This document shows positions 8,075 through 16,372 of a DNA stretch of 38,410 nucleotides, piece after piece (the stretch's first letter is position 1; the number at the start of each line of letters is the position of its first letter). A model generated the notes under the pieces. That model was not told the origin of the DNA, ran no database searches, and saw only the letters and a list, made by a program, of their open reading frames with translations. The translations under genes and the position numbers were made by a program. This DNA comes from JALYUA01 sp038229875 (GTDB lineage Bacteria > Acidobacteriota > Thermoanaerobaculia > UBA5066 > Gp7-AA6). The DNA lies in NCBI GenBank assembly GCA_038229875.1, contig JBBROA010000025.1, positions 1-38,410 of the forward strand, in the 5' to 3' direction.

Positions 8075-9930
8075 ATGAGCTTTCCCCGATCCGATTTTCA
8101 GATTCCACCGAACCGGGTCGTCCGGCTTCTCCTGGCGCTCGGCCTGTTCGTCTCGTCGCTCTCCTGCCGGACCGCGCGTCCGGCGGCCGCTCCCGCCGCC
8201 CCGTCCCCGCACGCCTCCCGGGCCGTTCTGATCTCGATCGACGGGATGTCGGGACAACGCCTCGAGCGCCTTCTGGCAACGCCGGGCGCCCTTCCGGCCG
8301 GAGGGCTCCAGGACCTTGCGGACCGTGGTTTTTTCGCCGTGCGGTCGGTCCCTTCGACCCCGTCGCTCACGCCGGCCGCGCATGCGACACACGTGACCGG
8401 CGCGCTGCCGCGGGACACCGGGATCGTCGGAAACTCGATCCTCGACCGCGCGAAGCCGTTCGGGACCGTACGCAGCGGGTTCGAAACCCCGCTCCGCGCC
8501 GAGACGCTTTGTGAGGCGGCGCGCCGCCAGGGTCGGAGAGTCGGAGTGATGGCGTACCCGCACGGGGCGGGGACGCCGCAGACGGATTGCGCCGGGTTCG
8601 GCATGAACTGGGTGTCGGACGCCAAATCGCGCGCGCGCGTCGAGACGATTTCGGTGTCCGGGTGGACGCGCCCGGCGATTCGGCAGGGAGACGGGGGCCG
8701 CGGGTTCTCACCCCTGGCGAGGACCGTGATCAAATTCCCGCCGACCGCGCACCGGATCGTCCTCGAGGCGATCGACACGACCGACGACGGGGTCGTGAAC
8801 TACGACCGTCTCCGGATTGAGCCGGAAGTCGGCGATCCGAGCTCCGTGGTCGCGGGCGATTGGTTTCCGGCGGAGGTCCGCGGCGCGAAAGGCCGGGCGG
8901 GCGCCTGGTGCAAGGTTCTGTCCCTCGCGCCCGACCTCTCGAAGGTCGAGATCTATGTCGGCGGCATCTCCGAAACCGACGCGTATCCCGAACAGTTCCG
9001 TCGCGACGTCGATGCGCGCGCGGGCTTCTGGCCCGGACGCGCGGACTACCGCATCTTCGGCGCCGATTCCGACAGCGCCGAGATTTACAAGGAGCAGTCC
9101 GACAGGCTGACCGGATTTCTCGCCTCGGCCGCGATCGTTGCGGTAGAGCGGACGGACTGGGACATGCTCTTTCTCTACTTCTCGGAAGTCGACGCGATCG
9201 AGCATCATTTCCTGCTGGTCGACCCGCGGCAGGCCGGATTCACCCCCGAGCGTTCGCGTCGTTTCGCCGGCTGGATCGATCATGCCTACGCGGAGGCGGA
9301 CGCGACCGTCGCGCGGCTCACGCGCGCCCTGACCGAAAGAGACGCGATCTTCGTCACGGCCGACCACGGCATGACGCCTCTCTGGACCGAGCTCTATCCC
9401 GACGAGATCCTGCGCGAAGCGGGCCTCGTAACCGCTGCGCCCGACGGCTCGATCGACCCGTCTTCCGGACGGCCGCGCTGGCGACGTCGGGAGTCGCGCA
9501 CGTTTACGTCAACCCGGCTGCCCCGCCCGGAACGCTCGAAGAAGCCGAGCGCGTCCTGACAAAATTCCGCGCCGGTGGCGAAAGCCCCTGGGACCGCGTC
9601 GTCCGGCGCGAACGGGCGGGCGCGCTCGCGCTCGACGCGCCCGAGTCCGGCGACCTGATCCTTCTCGCGAAGCCCGGCTTTCACTTCTCGATGCGGATGA
9701 CGCCCGGCCGAACGTCCGGTCGCTCGGAAGAGTACGGCGGGCACGGCTACCGGGCGGCCTTTCCGGAGCTCGACGCGACGTTTCTCGCCGCGGGGCCCGG
9801 AGTTTCCCGCGGACGGGTCGAGGAAATCCTCTCGACGAGCATCGCGGCGCGGATCGCCGCGGCTCTCGGAATCGCCGCTCCCCGTCAGGCGCAGCCCCTG
9901 GTCCCGGCCGTCGGGGCGAAACAGCCCTAG
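8075..9930 (+). pseudogene. Secreted alkaline phosphatase-superfamily phosphodiesterase/nucleotide pyrophosphatase, frameshifted
   Basis: The N-terminus has a membrane-targeting segment (RLLLALGLFVSSLSC) that could be a signal peptide or a weak lipobox. The type I phosphodiesterase/pyrophosphatase signature follows: AVLISIDGMSG (first metal Asp), PSTPSLTPAAHATHVTGALP (Thr nucleophile region), LYFSEVDAIEHHFLL (Asp/His metal ligands) and IFVTADHGMTP (Asp-His). Frame 1 runs to about 9460 and would end at 9559 in nonsense. The true C-terminus (ALATSGVAHVYVNPAAPPGT to PLVPAVGAKQP) continues in the next frame to 9930 and includes the last metal His in EYGGHGYRAAFPELDATFLA. One missing base around 9457-9480 (a CCC run lies there) accounts for the shift. 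Rejoined, it is about 618 residues. It would cleave phosphodiester or pyrophosphate bonds outside the cytoplasm. Confidence 0.85.
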
Positions 9931-10751
9931 TCCGCTCCGACCAGCTCGCCCCGGGCGACCGTGACCGCGCGGCCGACGAGCGCGACGCGGGAGCCTTCGA
10001 GGCGTACGCCGACCACTCCGCCGCGGGACGAAGCCTGGTAGCCCGTCAGGTCCGGCCTTCCGAGGCGCTCCGCCCAAAACGGGCCCAGACAGCAGTGCGC
10101 CGATCCCGTGACCGGGTCCTCGTCGATCCCGTACCCGGGCGCGAAGTACCTCGAGACGAAGTCGTACTGCGGGTCGTCGCTCGGCGCCGTGACGATGACG
10201 CCGCGCGCCGGGCTGCACGCCTCGCGGAGGCATTTGAAATCGGGGGAGAGAGCGAGCAGCTCGGGCTCTCCGCCGAGCTCGATCAGGTAGTCGAACCGGT
10301 TGCGTCCCGTGAACTTCGCCGAGAGAATTCCGAGAGAGGAGAGGAGGCCGGCAGGAGGGGCAGCGGAAACCGCCGGCTCGGAAGGAAAGTCGAGCTCGAT
10401 CAACCCGGCGCCGCGGGCACGGCTCTGAGCGGCGTAGAGGCGCCCGCTGCGGGTCACGAACTCGAGAGTCGCCGCCGGGTCCGCCTCTCTCGATTCCCAG
10501 AGAACGTGCGCCGATGCGAGCGTCGCGTGGCCGCACAGATCGACCTCCGTCGTCGGCGTGAACCAGCGCAGCCCCCACCCGGATGGATTCTTCGTCAGGA
10601 AGGCAGTCTCCGAAAGATTCATTTCTCCTGCCACGCCCTGGAGCCAGCTGTCTTCCGGAGAAAGCCCCGGAGGGAGGAGGCAGACCGCGGCCGGGTTTCC
10701 GGCGAAAGGACGGTCGGTGAACGCATCGACATGAAACAGCGGGATTCTCAT
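9927..10751 (-). CDS. PhzF family isomerase/epimerase-like protein
   Basis: The protein has 274 residues with the family fold signatures throughout: PLFHVDAFTDRPFAGNPAAV at the N-terminus, EMNLSETAFL containing the catalytic Glu (residue 48), WFTPTTEVDLCGHATLASAH, and near the C-terminus FAPGYGIDEDPVTGSAH. PhzF proteins isomerise trans-2,3-dihydro-3-hydroxyanthranilate in phenazine synthesis. Most homologues, however, lie outside phenazine clusters and have unknown substrates. No other phz gene is nearby, so phenazine synthesis is not indicated. Length is standard, the product is cytoplasmic and there is no signal peptide. No clear Shine-Dalgarno sequence precedes the ATG. The stop codon shares the palindrome CTAG (9927-9930) with the stop of the convergent phosphodiesterase. 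Confidence 0.9.
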   Translation of the reverse strand: MRIPLFHVDAFTDRPFAGNPAAVCLLPPGLSPEDSWLQGVAGEMNLSETAFLTKNPSGWGLRWFTPTTEVDLCGHATLASAHVLWESREADPAATLEFVTRSGRLYAAQSRARGAGLIELDFPSEPAVSAAPPAGLLSSLGILSAKFTGRNRFDYLIELGGEPELLALSPDFKCLREACSPARGVIVTAPSDDPQYDFVSRYFAPGYGIDEDPVTGSAHCCLGPFWAERLGRPDLTGYQASSRGGVVGVRLEGSRVALVGRAVTVARGELVGAD

Positions 10752-10920
10752 GCAGTGTTTTTTAGAGCAGTGGCGGGGAGTTTTCCAGAGCCAGATGCAG
10801 AAGAAGTGGATCTCGAGTCAGGAGACGCCTCGCGGGGGCGTTCGCAGCCACTGTCGGAGCTCGCGCCTCGCGAGGTTTCGCGGCCACGCCTCCTGATCCT
10901 GCTGTACTGTTTCGCGCTCC

Positions 10921-12447
10921 ATGTCCGATGTTCCCGCCGCACCCGCTCCCCGCTTCGATCCGGCTCGCCGGCGGGCGGTGACGCTCGCGCTTTTGCTCGT
11001 CTCGGCGCTTGCCTCGTTCGAGTCGACCGTCGTCTCCACGGCCATGCCGACCATCATTGGAGACCTCGGCGGACTGCCGCTTTATGCCTGGGTGTTCTCC
11101 GTGTACCTCCTGACCTCCACGATCGGAATGCCGGTCTATGGCCGGCTCGCGGACGTTTACGGGCGGCGGCGCGTCCTGCTCACGTCGATCGGGATTTTTC
11201 TGACGGGCGCGCTCGCGTGCGCGTTCGCGCACACGATGTGGACGCTGATCGCGGCGAGGGCGCTGCAGGGCCTTGGGGCTGGAGGGATGATCCCGATCTC
11301 GCTGACCGTCGCCGCCGACATCTATTCACTCGAGCAGCGCGCCCGCGTGCAGGGTTTTTTCTCGGGCGTCTGGGGTTTTGCGAGCCTCGCCGGACCGCTC
11401 GCCGGAGGATTCCTGACCGATCACTTCGGGTGGAGGTCTATCTTCTGGATCAACCTGCCGCTCGGCGTGATCGCGTTCGGAATCGTAGCCTCCCGCCTGA
11501 TCGAATCTCGCGCGACGCTTGCCGACCCGATCGACATCGCCGGGGCGGCCGCGCTCGCGATCGGGTTCGCGCTCCTCCTGTTCGGAGTCTTGAGAGCTCC
11601 GAGCGGAACGGGCGAGCCGCCTCTCCTCCGCGCGGCTCTCGTCGGGTCCGGCCTCGCGACCCTCGCCGGGTTCATCTGGCTCCAGACCCGCCGCGCGCAT
11701 CCTCTGGTCCCGCCGGAGCTGTTTCGCCGCTGGGAAACCGCGTCTCCCTACGTGGCGGCGATTCTGATGGGCACCACCGTCTATGGGGTCGACGCCTACG
11801 TGCCGCTGTTCGTGCAGGGCGCCCGCGGCGGAACCGCGACGGCCGCCGGAGCGGTCGTCACGCCGTTCATCCTGATGTGGGCGATCTCAGCGGCGGCGGG
11901 CGCCCGCATGGTCGTGCGTCTCGGATTCCGATTCACCGCCCGCCTCGGCGCCCTTCTCGCGCTCGCCGGGATCGCGCTCGTGCTCGCGGGCGCCGTGTTC
12001 AACCGCGGTGTGACGTGGATGAGCATCGCCTGCGGCGTGATCGGTTCAGGGCTCGGACCCTCCTCGATCGCGCAGGTGCTCGCGATCCAGCAGGTCGCGC
12101 TGGAGCGTCAGCGCGGGATCGCGACGAGCCTCGTTCCCTTCTTCCGCACCGTCGGCGGCTCTCTCGGCGTCGGCGCCCTCGGAGGGATCTTCGCCGCGGG
12201 ATTGTCCGCGCGGCTCGGCGACCAGATGGAGGCGGCGAGCCGATTCCTCGCCGGCTCGCAGCGCGGCGTCATGGGGTCGGCGCCTCTCGCACCGCCGCTC
12301 TTTCGCGACGCGATCGAAAGGTCGCTCGTTCCGGTCTTCGCCGTGCTCGTCGTGCTCGCGGCGGTCAATGTCTTTCTGACGTCCGGTTTCCCCGGAAAAC
12401 CGGTTTCACCGGCGGAGGCCCCCTCTCCCGCCGAAGGGATGATCTAG
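10921..12447 (+). CDS. MFS drug/proton antiporter, DHA2 (14-TM, EmrB/QacA-like)
   Basis: This 508-residue polytopic membrane protein begins with a short Pro/Arg-rich cytoplasmic tail and then about 14 hydrophobic segments. Motif A of the major facilitator superfamily reads GRLADVYGRRRVL. Motif C and the following 14-TM subfamily signature read GPLAGGFLTDHFGWRSIFWI NLPLGV. The first helix contains SALASFESTVVSTAMPTIIG, equivalent to the D1/motif segment of EmrB/QacA exporters. Such proteins extrude drugs or other lipophilic compounds using the proton gradient. No HlyD/EmrA adaptor or TetR regulator is adjacent, so it probably acts alone in the inner membrane. It is divergent from the PhzF-like gene; the 169-base gap must hold both promoters, but I see no convincing -35/-10 boxes. 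No strong ribosome-binding site precedes the ATG. Confidence 0.92.
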   Translation: MSDVPAAPAPRFDPARRRAVTLALLLVSALASFESTVVSTAMPTIIGDLGGLPLYAWVFSVYLLTSTIGMPVYGRLADVYGRRRVLLTSIGIFLTGALACAFAHTMWTLIAARALQGLGAGGMIPISLTVAADIYSLEQRARVQGFFSGVWGFASLAGPLAGGFLTDHFGWRSIFWINLPLGVIAFGIVASRLIESRATLADPIDIAGAAALAIGFALLLFGVLRAPSGTGEPPLLRAALVGSGLATLAGFIWLQTRRAHPLVPPELFRRWETASPYVAAILMGTTVYGVDAYVPLFVQGARGGTATAAGAVVTPFILMWAISAAAGARMVVRLGFRFTARLGALLALAGIALVLAGAVFNRGVTWMSIACGVIGSGLGPSSIAQVLAIQQVALERQRGIATSLVPFFRTVGGSLGVGALGGIFAAGLSARLGDQMEAASRFLAGSQRGVMGSAPLAPPLFRDAIERSLVPVFAVLVVLAAVNVFLTSGFPGKPVSPAEAPSPAEGMI

Positions 12448-12472
12448 CCCCGTCCCTGGTGAGGCGGGCGCC

Positions 12473-13387
12473 CTACTTGAGCCGCTCCTTCAGAAACGCC
12501 ACGGTCCGGGGCCACGCGTCGGACGTCGCCTTCAGATTCGCGCCGTTGCGGTCCTGCTGCGCGCGGAGGAACCCGTGCCCCGCGCCGTCATACACGTGCG
12601 GCTCGTACGACTTTCCGTTCTTCTTCATTTCGGCTTCGGTCGCGGGAATCGTCGTGCTGATCCGGGCGTCGTCGCCTCCGTAGAACCCCATGACGGGCGC
12701 CCCGATTTTCGCCATCTGCGCGGCGTCGGGCGGCGAGCCGTAGTAGACGACCGCCGCGTTCAACGCCGGCTGCGACGCTGCGTACGCGAAGCTCTGCCCG
12801 CCGCCCCAGCAGAATCCGACGGTCGCGCTCTTTCCGTTCGCGGCGGGCAGCCGGGTCGCCCAGTCGCGCACCGCGTTCAGACGCGCGGTGGTCTCCTCTG
12901 GCGTCAAACCGCGAACCAGCTTGACCACGTCGTCGCGGCTCGCTGCCGACTCGGTGCCTCCGCCGCCGGGACCGCGGCCTGACACGAGGTCGGGGACGAC
13001 CGCGATGAACCCCTCGCGCGCGAGCTGGTCGGCGACGCCGCGCATCCAGTCGCTCAGGCCGAAGATCTCGTGGATGAGAATGACCACGCCCGCCTTGTCC
13101 TTGCGTTCGGGATACACGATCCAGGTGCGGATGCGTGCAGGAGTTCCGCCTCCCGGCAACCCCACGTCCGCGTACTCACCGTGCCGCGGAGACTTGTCAA
13201 GCGCCGCCTTCGCGTGTTCCTCGGACGGAGGGAGGTTCGGGTCGCGCGGCGTGACCGAGGCTGGCGCACCGGGGCTCGCGGCCGCCGGAGTCGAAGCCGC
13301 GGCATGCCCCGCATGAGGGTCCTGAGCGGCCGCAGGGTTCGAAAAGCCAACGAGAATCGTCAAAACGATCGCGGGCGAGACGCGCAT
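12473..13387 (-). CDS. Secreted dienelactone hydrolase family protein
   Basis: The protein has 304 residues. A strong AGAGGAGG site lies just upstream of ATG 13387. The signal peptide (AIVLTILVGFSNPAAAQ) is followed by a Pro/Ala-rich linker of about 40 residues. The alpha/beta-hydrolase core shows VVILIHEIFGLSDWMRGVAD, the nucleophile elbow VGFCWGGG with Cys (residue 193) as in dienelactone hydrolase, the Asp region GFYGGDDARIS and the His in YDGAGHGFL. The Cys-Asp-His triad is complete. Classical enzymes open dienelactones in chlorocatechol degradation, but secreted homologues have diverse, mostly unknown esters as substrates, and no aromatic-degradation genes are nearby. It converges on the drug exporter with only 25 bases between the stops. 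Confidence 0.92.
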   Translation of the reverse strand: MRVSPAIVLTILVGFSNPAAAQDPHAGHAAASTPAAASPGAPASVTPRDPNLPPSEEHAKAALDKSPRHGEYADVGLPGGGTPARIRTWIVYPERKDKAGVVILIHEIFGLSDWMRGVADQLAREGFIAVVPDLVSGRGPGGGGTESAASRDDVVKLVRGLTPEETTARLNAVRDWATRLPAANGKSATVGFCWGGGQSFAYAASQPALNAAVVYYGSPPDAAQMAKIGAPVMGFYGGDDARISTTIPATEAEMKKNGKSYEPHVYDGAGHGFLRAQQDRNGANLKATSDAWPRTVAFLKERLK

Positions 13388-13766
13388 GGGGCCTCCTCTT
13401 TCGGAGGGGATTCTAGCGAGGATTTCTTGAGCTCCAGTCGAGCGCCCTGAGGAGGCGGGCCGCTTCGATCGACCTCATCGCGAGACCGGTGGGACGACCG
13501 GGCCGGTGTAAATGCACCGACTGCCTGCGAGTTCCCTCACCCCAACCCTCTCCCCGAGCGCGGGGCGCGAGGCTGCAGAGGTGCGCCTTCGCCAACATCG
13601 CGGCATCGCCGCATCGCCTCAGCGCCGCAGCGAGCGGTCAGGCCTGTGTGAATGCTGAACGCGGACGCTCTACCCGGCATCGGGTCTAGACTCTCCGTGG
13701 CGTGAGGCATTTCGCCCACGCTTCGAACACCCGTCGGGAGCGATTGCCCCGGCGAGAGGAGGTCTC
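13388..13766. other. Intergenic region, divergent promoters presumed
   Basis: These 379 bases separate the divergent dienelactone hydrolase and Spy-like genes. The short open frames here have no recognisable protein similarity and are arginine-rich shadows. The region contains one copy of a palindromic intergenic repeat (see 13534) and, directly before 13767, the strong ribosome-binding site AGGAGG at 13757-13762. I could not identify convincing promoter hexamers. Confidence 0.5.
13534..13571. repeat. GC-rich intergenic repeat, copy 1 (degenerate)
   Basis: The stretch starts CCCTCACCCC and continues CCTCTCCCCGAGCGCGGGGC. The 15-base core CCTCTCCCCGAGCGC is also present, in reverse complement, in the copy at 17530-17569. 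Its own hairpin is degenerate: CCCCG pairs with CGGGG around a short loop. It resembles the short palindromic intergenic repeats common in high-GC genomes. Confidence 0.6.
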
Positions 13767-14261
13767 ATGTACCCGGGATTCCTGCACTGGCGTCGGCAGC
13801 GCGAGCATTGTGGCGAGAGGCGCATCGGGATGGGCTTCGATCCGGAGGCCCGCCGGCCGCGGCGGGCGGACTGGGAGTACAGCGCGGGCGGCGAGGACGA
13901 TGCGGGACAGTTCGGCGGCGGCGCGTTTGGTGTGCGCCGGCCGCTCCGTTTTCTCGCTTACAAGCTGGAGCTTTCAGAGCCTCAGGTCTCGGAGCTCGCG
14001 CGCATCCTGGACGAGTTGAAGATCGAGCGGGCTCAGGCGGCGGTCGACCATCGGCGAGCCCTCTCGTCATTTGCCGACGCCGTCGCGGGCGACGCGTTCG
14101 ATGAAGCGAGGGCGGCGGCCGGAGCGGCCATGCGCCTCGAGAGCGCGGAACGGCTCCGGGCGGCCGTGGTCACCGGCCTCGGCCGGATCCACAAGCTCTT
14201 AGAGCCGCCGCAGCGCGCCCGGCTCGCGTATCTGATACGGACGGGCGTTCTTTCTCTCTGA
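13767..14261 (+). CDS. Spy/CpxP-like (LTXXQ-type) protein without signal peptide
   Basis: This 164-residue protein has an ideal ribosome-binding site (AGGAGG, four bases from ATG). The first 55 residues are Arg/Gly/Glu-rich with no signal peptide or membrane helix. A conserved block follows (FGVRRPLRFLAYKLELSEPQ), whose LELSEPQVSELARIL matches the LTxxQ-type helix of Spy/CpxP-like proteins, then an Ala-rich helical hairpin (DEARAAAGAAMRLESAERLR) and a second Q-containing helix (LLEPPQRARLAYLIRTGVL) matching the paired LTxxQ motif. Classical Spy/CpxP are periplasmic chaperones or metal sensors. The missing signal suggests a cytoplasmic relative of unknown role. It is monocistronic, closed by the terminator at 14268-14317, and likely well expressed. 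Confidence 0.75.
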   Translation: MYPGFLHWRRQREHCGERRIGMGFDPEARRPRRADWEYSAGGEDDAGQFGGGAFGVRRPLRFLAYKLELSEPQVSELARILDELKIERAQAAVDHRRALSSFADAVAGDAFDEARAAAGAAMRLESAERLRAAVVTGLGRIHKLLEPPQRARLAYLIRTGVLSL

Positions 14262-14267
14262 GGTTTT

Positions 14268-14317
14268 CCGGGCGCGGAGCGTTGAATCAACACTCCGCAC
14301 TCCGCGCCCGGTTTTTT
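14268..14317 (+). terminator. Rho-independent terminator
   Basis: A perfect 12-bp stem pairs CCGGGCGCGGAG (14268-14279) with CTCCGCGCCCGG (14300-14311) and is followed directly by six T (14312-14317). It begins six bases after the stop of the Spy-like gene and ends it. It also lies 3' of the convergent lipoprotein gene, where transcription from the minus strand would reach the same stem, flanked there by a T-poor tail. Confidence 0.9.
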
Positions 14318-14338
14318 CCTCCCTCGAGCGGCTTCGCG

Positions 14339-14776
14339 TCACCGATCGGCGACCGGCATCACCGTCAGCGAGCGCCGGCCGTCGTTGTCCTTCGTCGTGT
14401 CGAGACGCACCTTCGTTCCGACCGTCACCCTCGGATCGATCGAAGCCACCGTCTTCTTGTCGAGGTCGTAGCTGTGTTTGACGCCGTCGCCGGTCAACAC
14501 GACGATCGACTTGCCTGCGCCGAGCTCCGTCACGGTGCCGACGACGGTTTCACTTTCGGTCTTGCCGCCCTTCGCACCGCCGGCCCGGGTCTCCGTCGTC
14601 ACCGCAACGGTCGATCCGATCTGCGTCGTTTCCGTGGTCGTCGTCGACTTGCTGCCGTCCGCATTCGTGCTCTTGGTTTCGGTCTTGGATTCCACTTTTG
14701 GCGTTTCGGCCTTGTTGCACGCAAGCGCCGGAATCAGGAGTGCCGCGAGCAGGACGCCAGGGCGGATGGTGTTCAT
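14339..14776 (-). CDS. Small lipoprotein with Thr/Ser-rich linker and C-terminal beta domain
   Basis: The start ATG 14776 is chosen over the in-frame 14818 because AGGAGG lies eight bases upstream and a lipoprotein signal (GVLLAALLIPALACNK) then begins almost at once. The product is 145 residues. After the Cys comes a Thr/Ser/Lys-rich repeat-like linker (SKTETKSTNADGSKSTTTTE), then a compact beta-rich segment from about residue 80 (GTVTELGAGKSIVVLTGDGV, YDLDKKTVASIDPRVTVGTK) that looks like a small OB-like or Sm-like barrel of the kind annotated as DUF5666 in many exported proteins. That assignment is tentative. No enzyme motif is seen. It is likely an outer-membrane or periplasmic surface protein of unknown role. 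It lies downstream of the exported protein at 15089 with about 310 hairpin-rich bases between them. Confidence 0.8.
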   Translation of the reverse strand: MNTIRPGVLLAALLIPALACNKAETPKVESKTETKSTNADGSKSTTTTETTQIGSTVAVTTETRAGGAKGGKTESETVVGTVTELGAGKSIVVLTGDGVKHSYDLDKKTVASIDPRVTVGTKVRLDTTKDNDGRRSLTVMPVADR

Positions 14777-14842
14777 GAGGTGCCTCCTGAGCGGTGGGGA
14801 GCATGGGACGTGCCACACCGTCGCCTCCGCTCACTCCGGGAC

Positions 14843-14870
14843 GTGCCGTTCGCCGCCGGCGAACGGGCAC
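14843..14870. repeat. Inverted repeat (hairpin)
   Basis: GTGCCGTTCGCC (14843-14854) pairs with GGCGAACGGGCAC (14858-14870) with one bulged base and a three-base loop. There is no T-run. It is one of several stable hairpins packed between 14777 and 15088, a 312-base stretch with no gene, and may act as a transcript barrier or stabiliser. Confidence 0.65.
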
Positions 14871-14931
14871 CGGCGAGCGGCTCGCCTGTCGGCTCAACCG
14901 CTCGCCTCGTCCCTCCGTTCGCTGCGGCTCC

Positions 14932-14982
14932 CGCCCCGAGAGGCTCCTCCCTCCCTCTGGTCGGGAGACTCCTCTCGGGGCG
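14932..14982. repeat. GC-rich intergenic palindrome, copy 2
   Basis: The outer arms CGCCCCGAGAGG (14932-14943) and CCTCTCGGGGCG (14971-14982) are perfectly complementary over 12 bases. Inside them lies a second short stem (CTCCC with GGGAG). The CCTCTC/GGGG composition matches the other copies at 13534, 15004 and 17530, but this copy has a different architecture. Confidence 0.65.
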
Positions 14983-15003
14983 AGCGTATTCGCCATTGGG
15001 GTG

Positions 15004-15042
15004 AGAGCGCGCCACTTCCCTCTACCCGCGATCGGGAGAGGG
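15004..15042. repeat. GC-rich intergenic palindrome, copy 3
   Basis: It starts with AGAGCGCGCCAC (15004-15015), identical over 12 bases to the start of the copy at 17530. A stem follows: CCCTCTACCC (15018-15027) with GGGAGAGGG (15034-15042), one bulged base and a six-base loop. It lies just beyond the 3' end of the minus-strand gene ending at 15089. Confidence 0.7.
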
Positions 15043-15088
15043 TTGAACGCGAATACCACGGCCGTCGCGCTCCCGATGGTCGCTCGGC

Positions 15089-16081
15089 TCACGGGGTCCG
15101 GGGCGGGCGCGGTTTTAATCCGATCTTTGAGAGAAAGGATTCCTGGCCTTCGCCGTGCAGCTTCCAGTATTCGAGCCGGTCGCTCGCGAGGAGGGTTGCC
15201 TTTTCGCCTTCGCTCGTCTCCCACGCGATGATGCGATGCGGCTCCGCGGCCTCGATGTCTATTTTCCAGGTCGCCCCTCCGGCGATCGCGGCGACGCGGC
15301 GCTCCACCTCGAAAGTTCCGGCAGGGACGGTCACCCGCGTCGATACGGCGTCGCGCGACAGGACGACCCGACGGGCGTCGACCGGGCTGTGCGACAGCCG
15401 CGCGGTTTCGATCGACTTCACGAGGGGGACTTCCTTGCTCTCGCCGGGCTGGATTTGCGGCGCCGCCAGGCCTCTCGCCCAGAGAAGGATCGCGTCGCCG
15501 GAAAGCGCATCGGGAGGAGCGGCCACGGCCCGGGTCTGATCCGCCTCCCCGTCGAAATAGCTGTGGGAGGTCAGTCGGGCCGTGGCGGCGTCGAAGAGCA
15601 TCTGTCCGTAAACGCCGCCGCACCACTCCTGCGAGGAGAACGAAACCTTCGTGGCGGAGCCCGCGGGACGCCCGTTGACGGGGACGAGGGCGACGAACGC
15701 GCTCGTGAGCAGGTTGTAGTCATAAATGCCGGTCTGAAAGTCCTCGACGAGATTCAGCTTCATCACCGGAAACTCGTCGGAAGCCGGATGCTTGCCCGGA
15801 TCGGACTTCACCCGCAGGGAGTTCGAAAACGTCTCCGTGACGAAGATGGTGACTGCGACCCCTTTCCGCTGCTGTCCATATCGCGGAAAGACGAGGTCGT
15901 ATCCGGCGAGCTCTCCCTTCCCGTCCCCCCAACGTTTCCAGAACGCGTCGCCGAACATGGGCGTCGCGGCGGGGCCGGTAGAGGGCGACCGGGCATCCAC
16001 GCGGTGGCTGGCGATTCCGAGAAGCGCCAGCGCAAAGCCCCCTGCGGCAACGATCAGCGGCCAGCCTCGCGGATTTTTCAT
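15089..16081 (-). CDS. Conserved exported protein of unknown function
   Basis: The product is 330 residues. The start MKNPRGWPLIVAAGGFALAL (ATG 16081, preceded by GGGGA) is preferred over the in-frame ATG at 16099 because a signal anchor then begins directly. Distinct conserved-looking blocks are FGDAFWKRWGDGKGELAGYD, FPRYGQQRKGVAVTIFVTET, SDPGKHPASDEFPVMKLNLV, EDFQTGIYDYNLLTSAFVAL and SFSSQEWCGGVYGQMLFD. From memory, homologues occur in several Gram-negative phyla and are sometimes labelled septum formation inhibitor Maf. Nothing in this sequence supports Maf nucleotide pyrophosphatase activity. The product is probably periplasmic with mostly beta structure. It is divergent from the DUF2911 gene across 291 bases, in which I see no further gene. 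Confidence 0.8.
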   Translation of the reverse strand: MKNPRGWPLIVAAGGFALALLGIASHRVDARSPSTGPAATPMFGDAFWKRWGDGKGELAGYDLVFPRYGQQRKGVAVTIFVTETFSNSLRVKSDPGKHPASDEFPVMKLNLVEDFQTGIYDYNLLTSAFVALVPVNGRPAGSATKVSFSSQEWCGGVYGQMLFDAATARLTSHSYFDGEADQTRAVAAPPDALSGDAILLWARGLAAPQIQPGESKEVPLVKSIETARLSHSPVDARRVVLSRDAVSTRVTVPAGTFEVERRVAAIAGGATWKIDIEAAEPHRIIAWETSEGEKATLLASDRLEYWKLHGEGQESFLSKIGLKPRPPRTP

Positions 16082-16372
16082 GTTTTTTCCCCGCGTCATC
16101 TTAGAGCCTCGAGCGGCGGTCGGAGACGCGGGAGTCGCGAGGAGATCTCAGGGGGCGGGCCAGGCGCCAGGCGGTCCCCGTCCCGATCGCGCTCGGTCTC
16201 CTGCTTCTCGAAAACGGCGGCATCCCGGTCAAATCTGCGTCGCCCGTCCTTCGATTCCCGCCGCTCGTCACTTCTGAGCGGCGGTTCGGCCTGGCGTGAC
16301 CCGGAATCGAAACCCGGCGCCGCGTGCGCCGTATCCACTCAAAAACCTTCCTGTCGACAATCTGGAGGTCGC

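Noticed and set aside
9927..10751. Phenazine biosynthesis cluster
   Set aside because: Only a PhzF-like protein is present. No other phz gene lies nearby, and most PhzF homologues are outside such clusters.
10095..12683. Very long plus-strand open frame (862 codons) across the PhzF and exporter genes
   Set aside because: It is Arg-rich, with no recognisable domains, and runs antisense to or out of frame with two clear genes. Such shadows are expected at this GC content.
15089..16081. Septum formation inhibitor Maf
   Set aside because: This label is attached to some homologues, but the protein is exported and shows none of the Maf nucleotide pyrophosphatase motifs.
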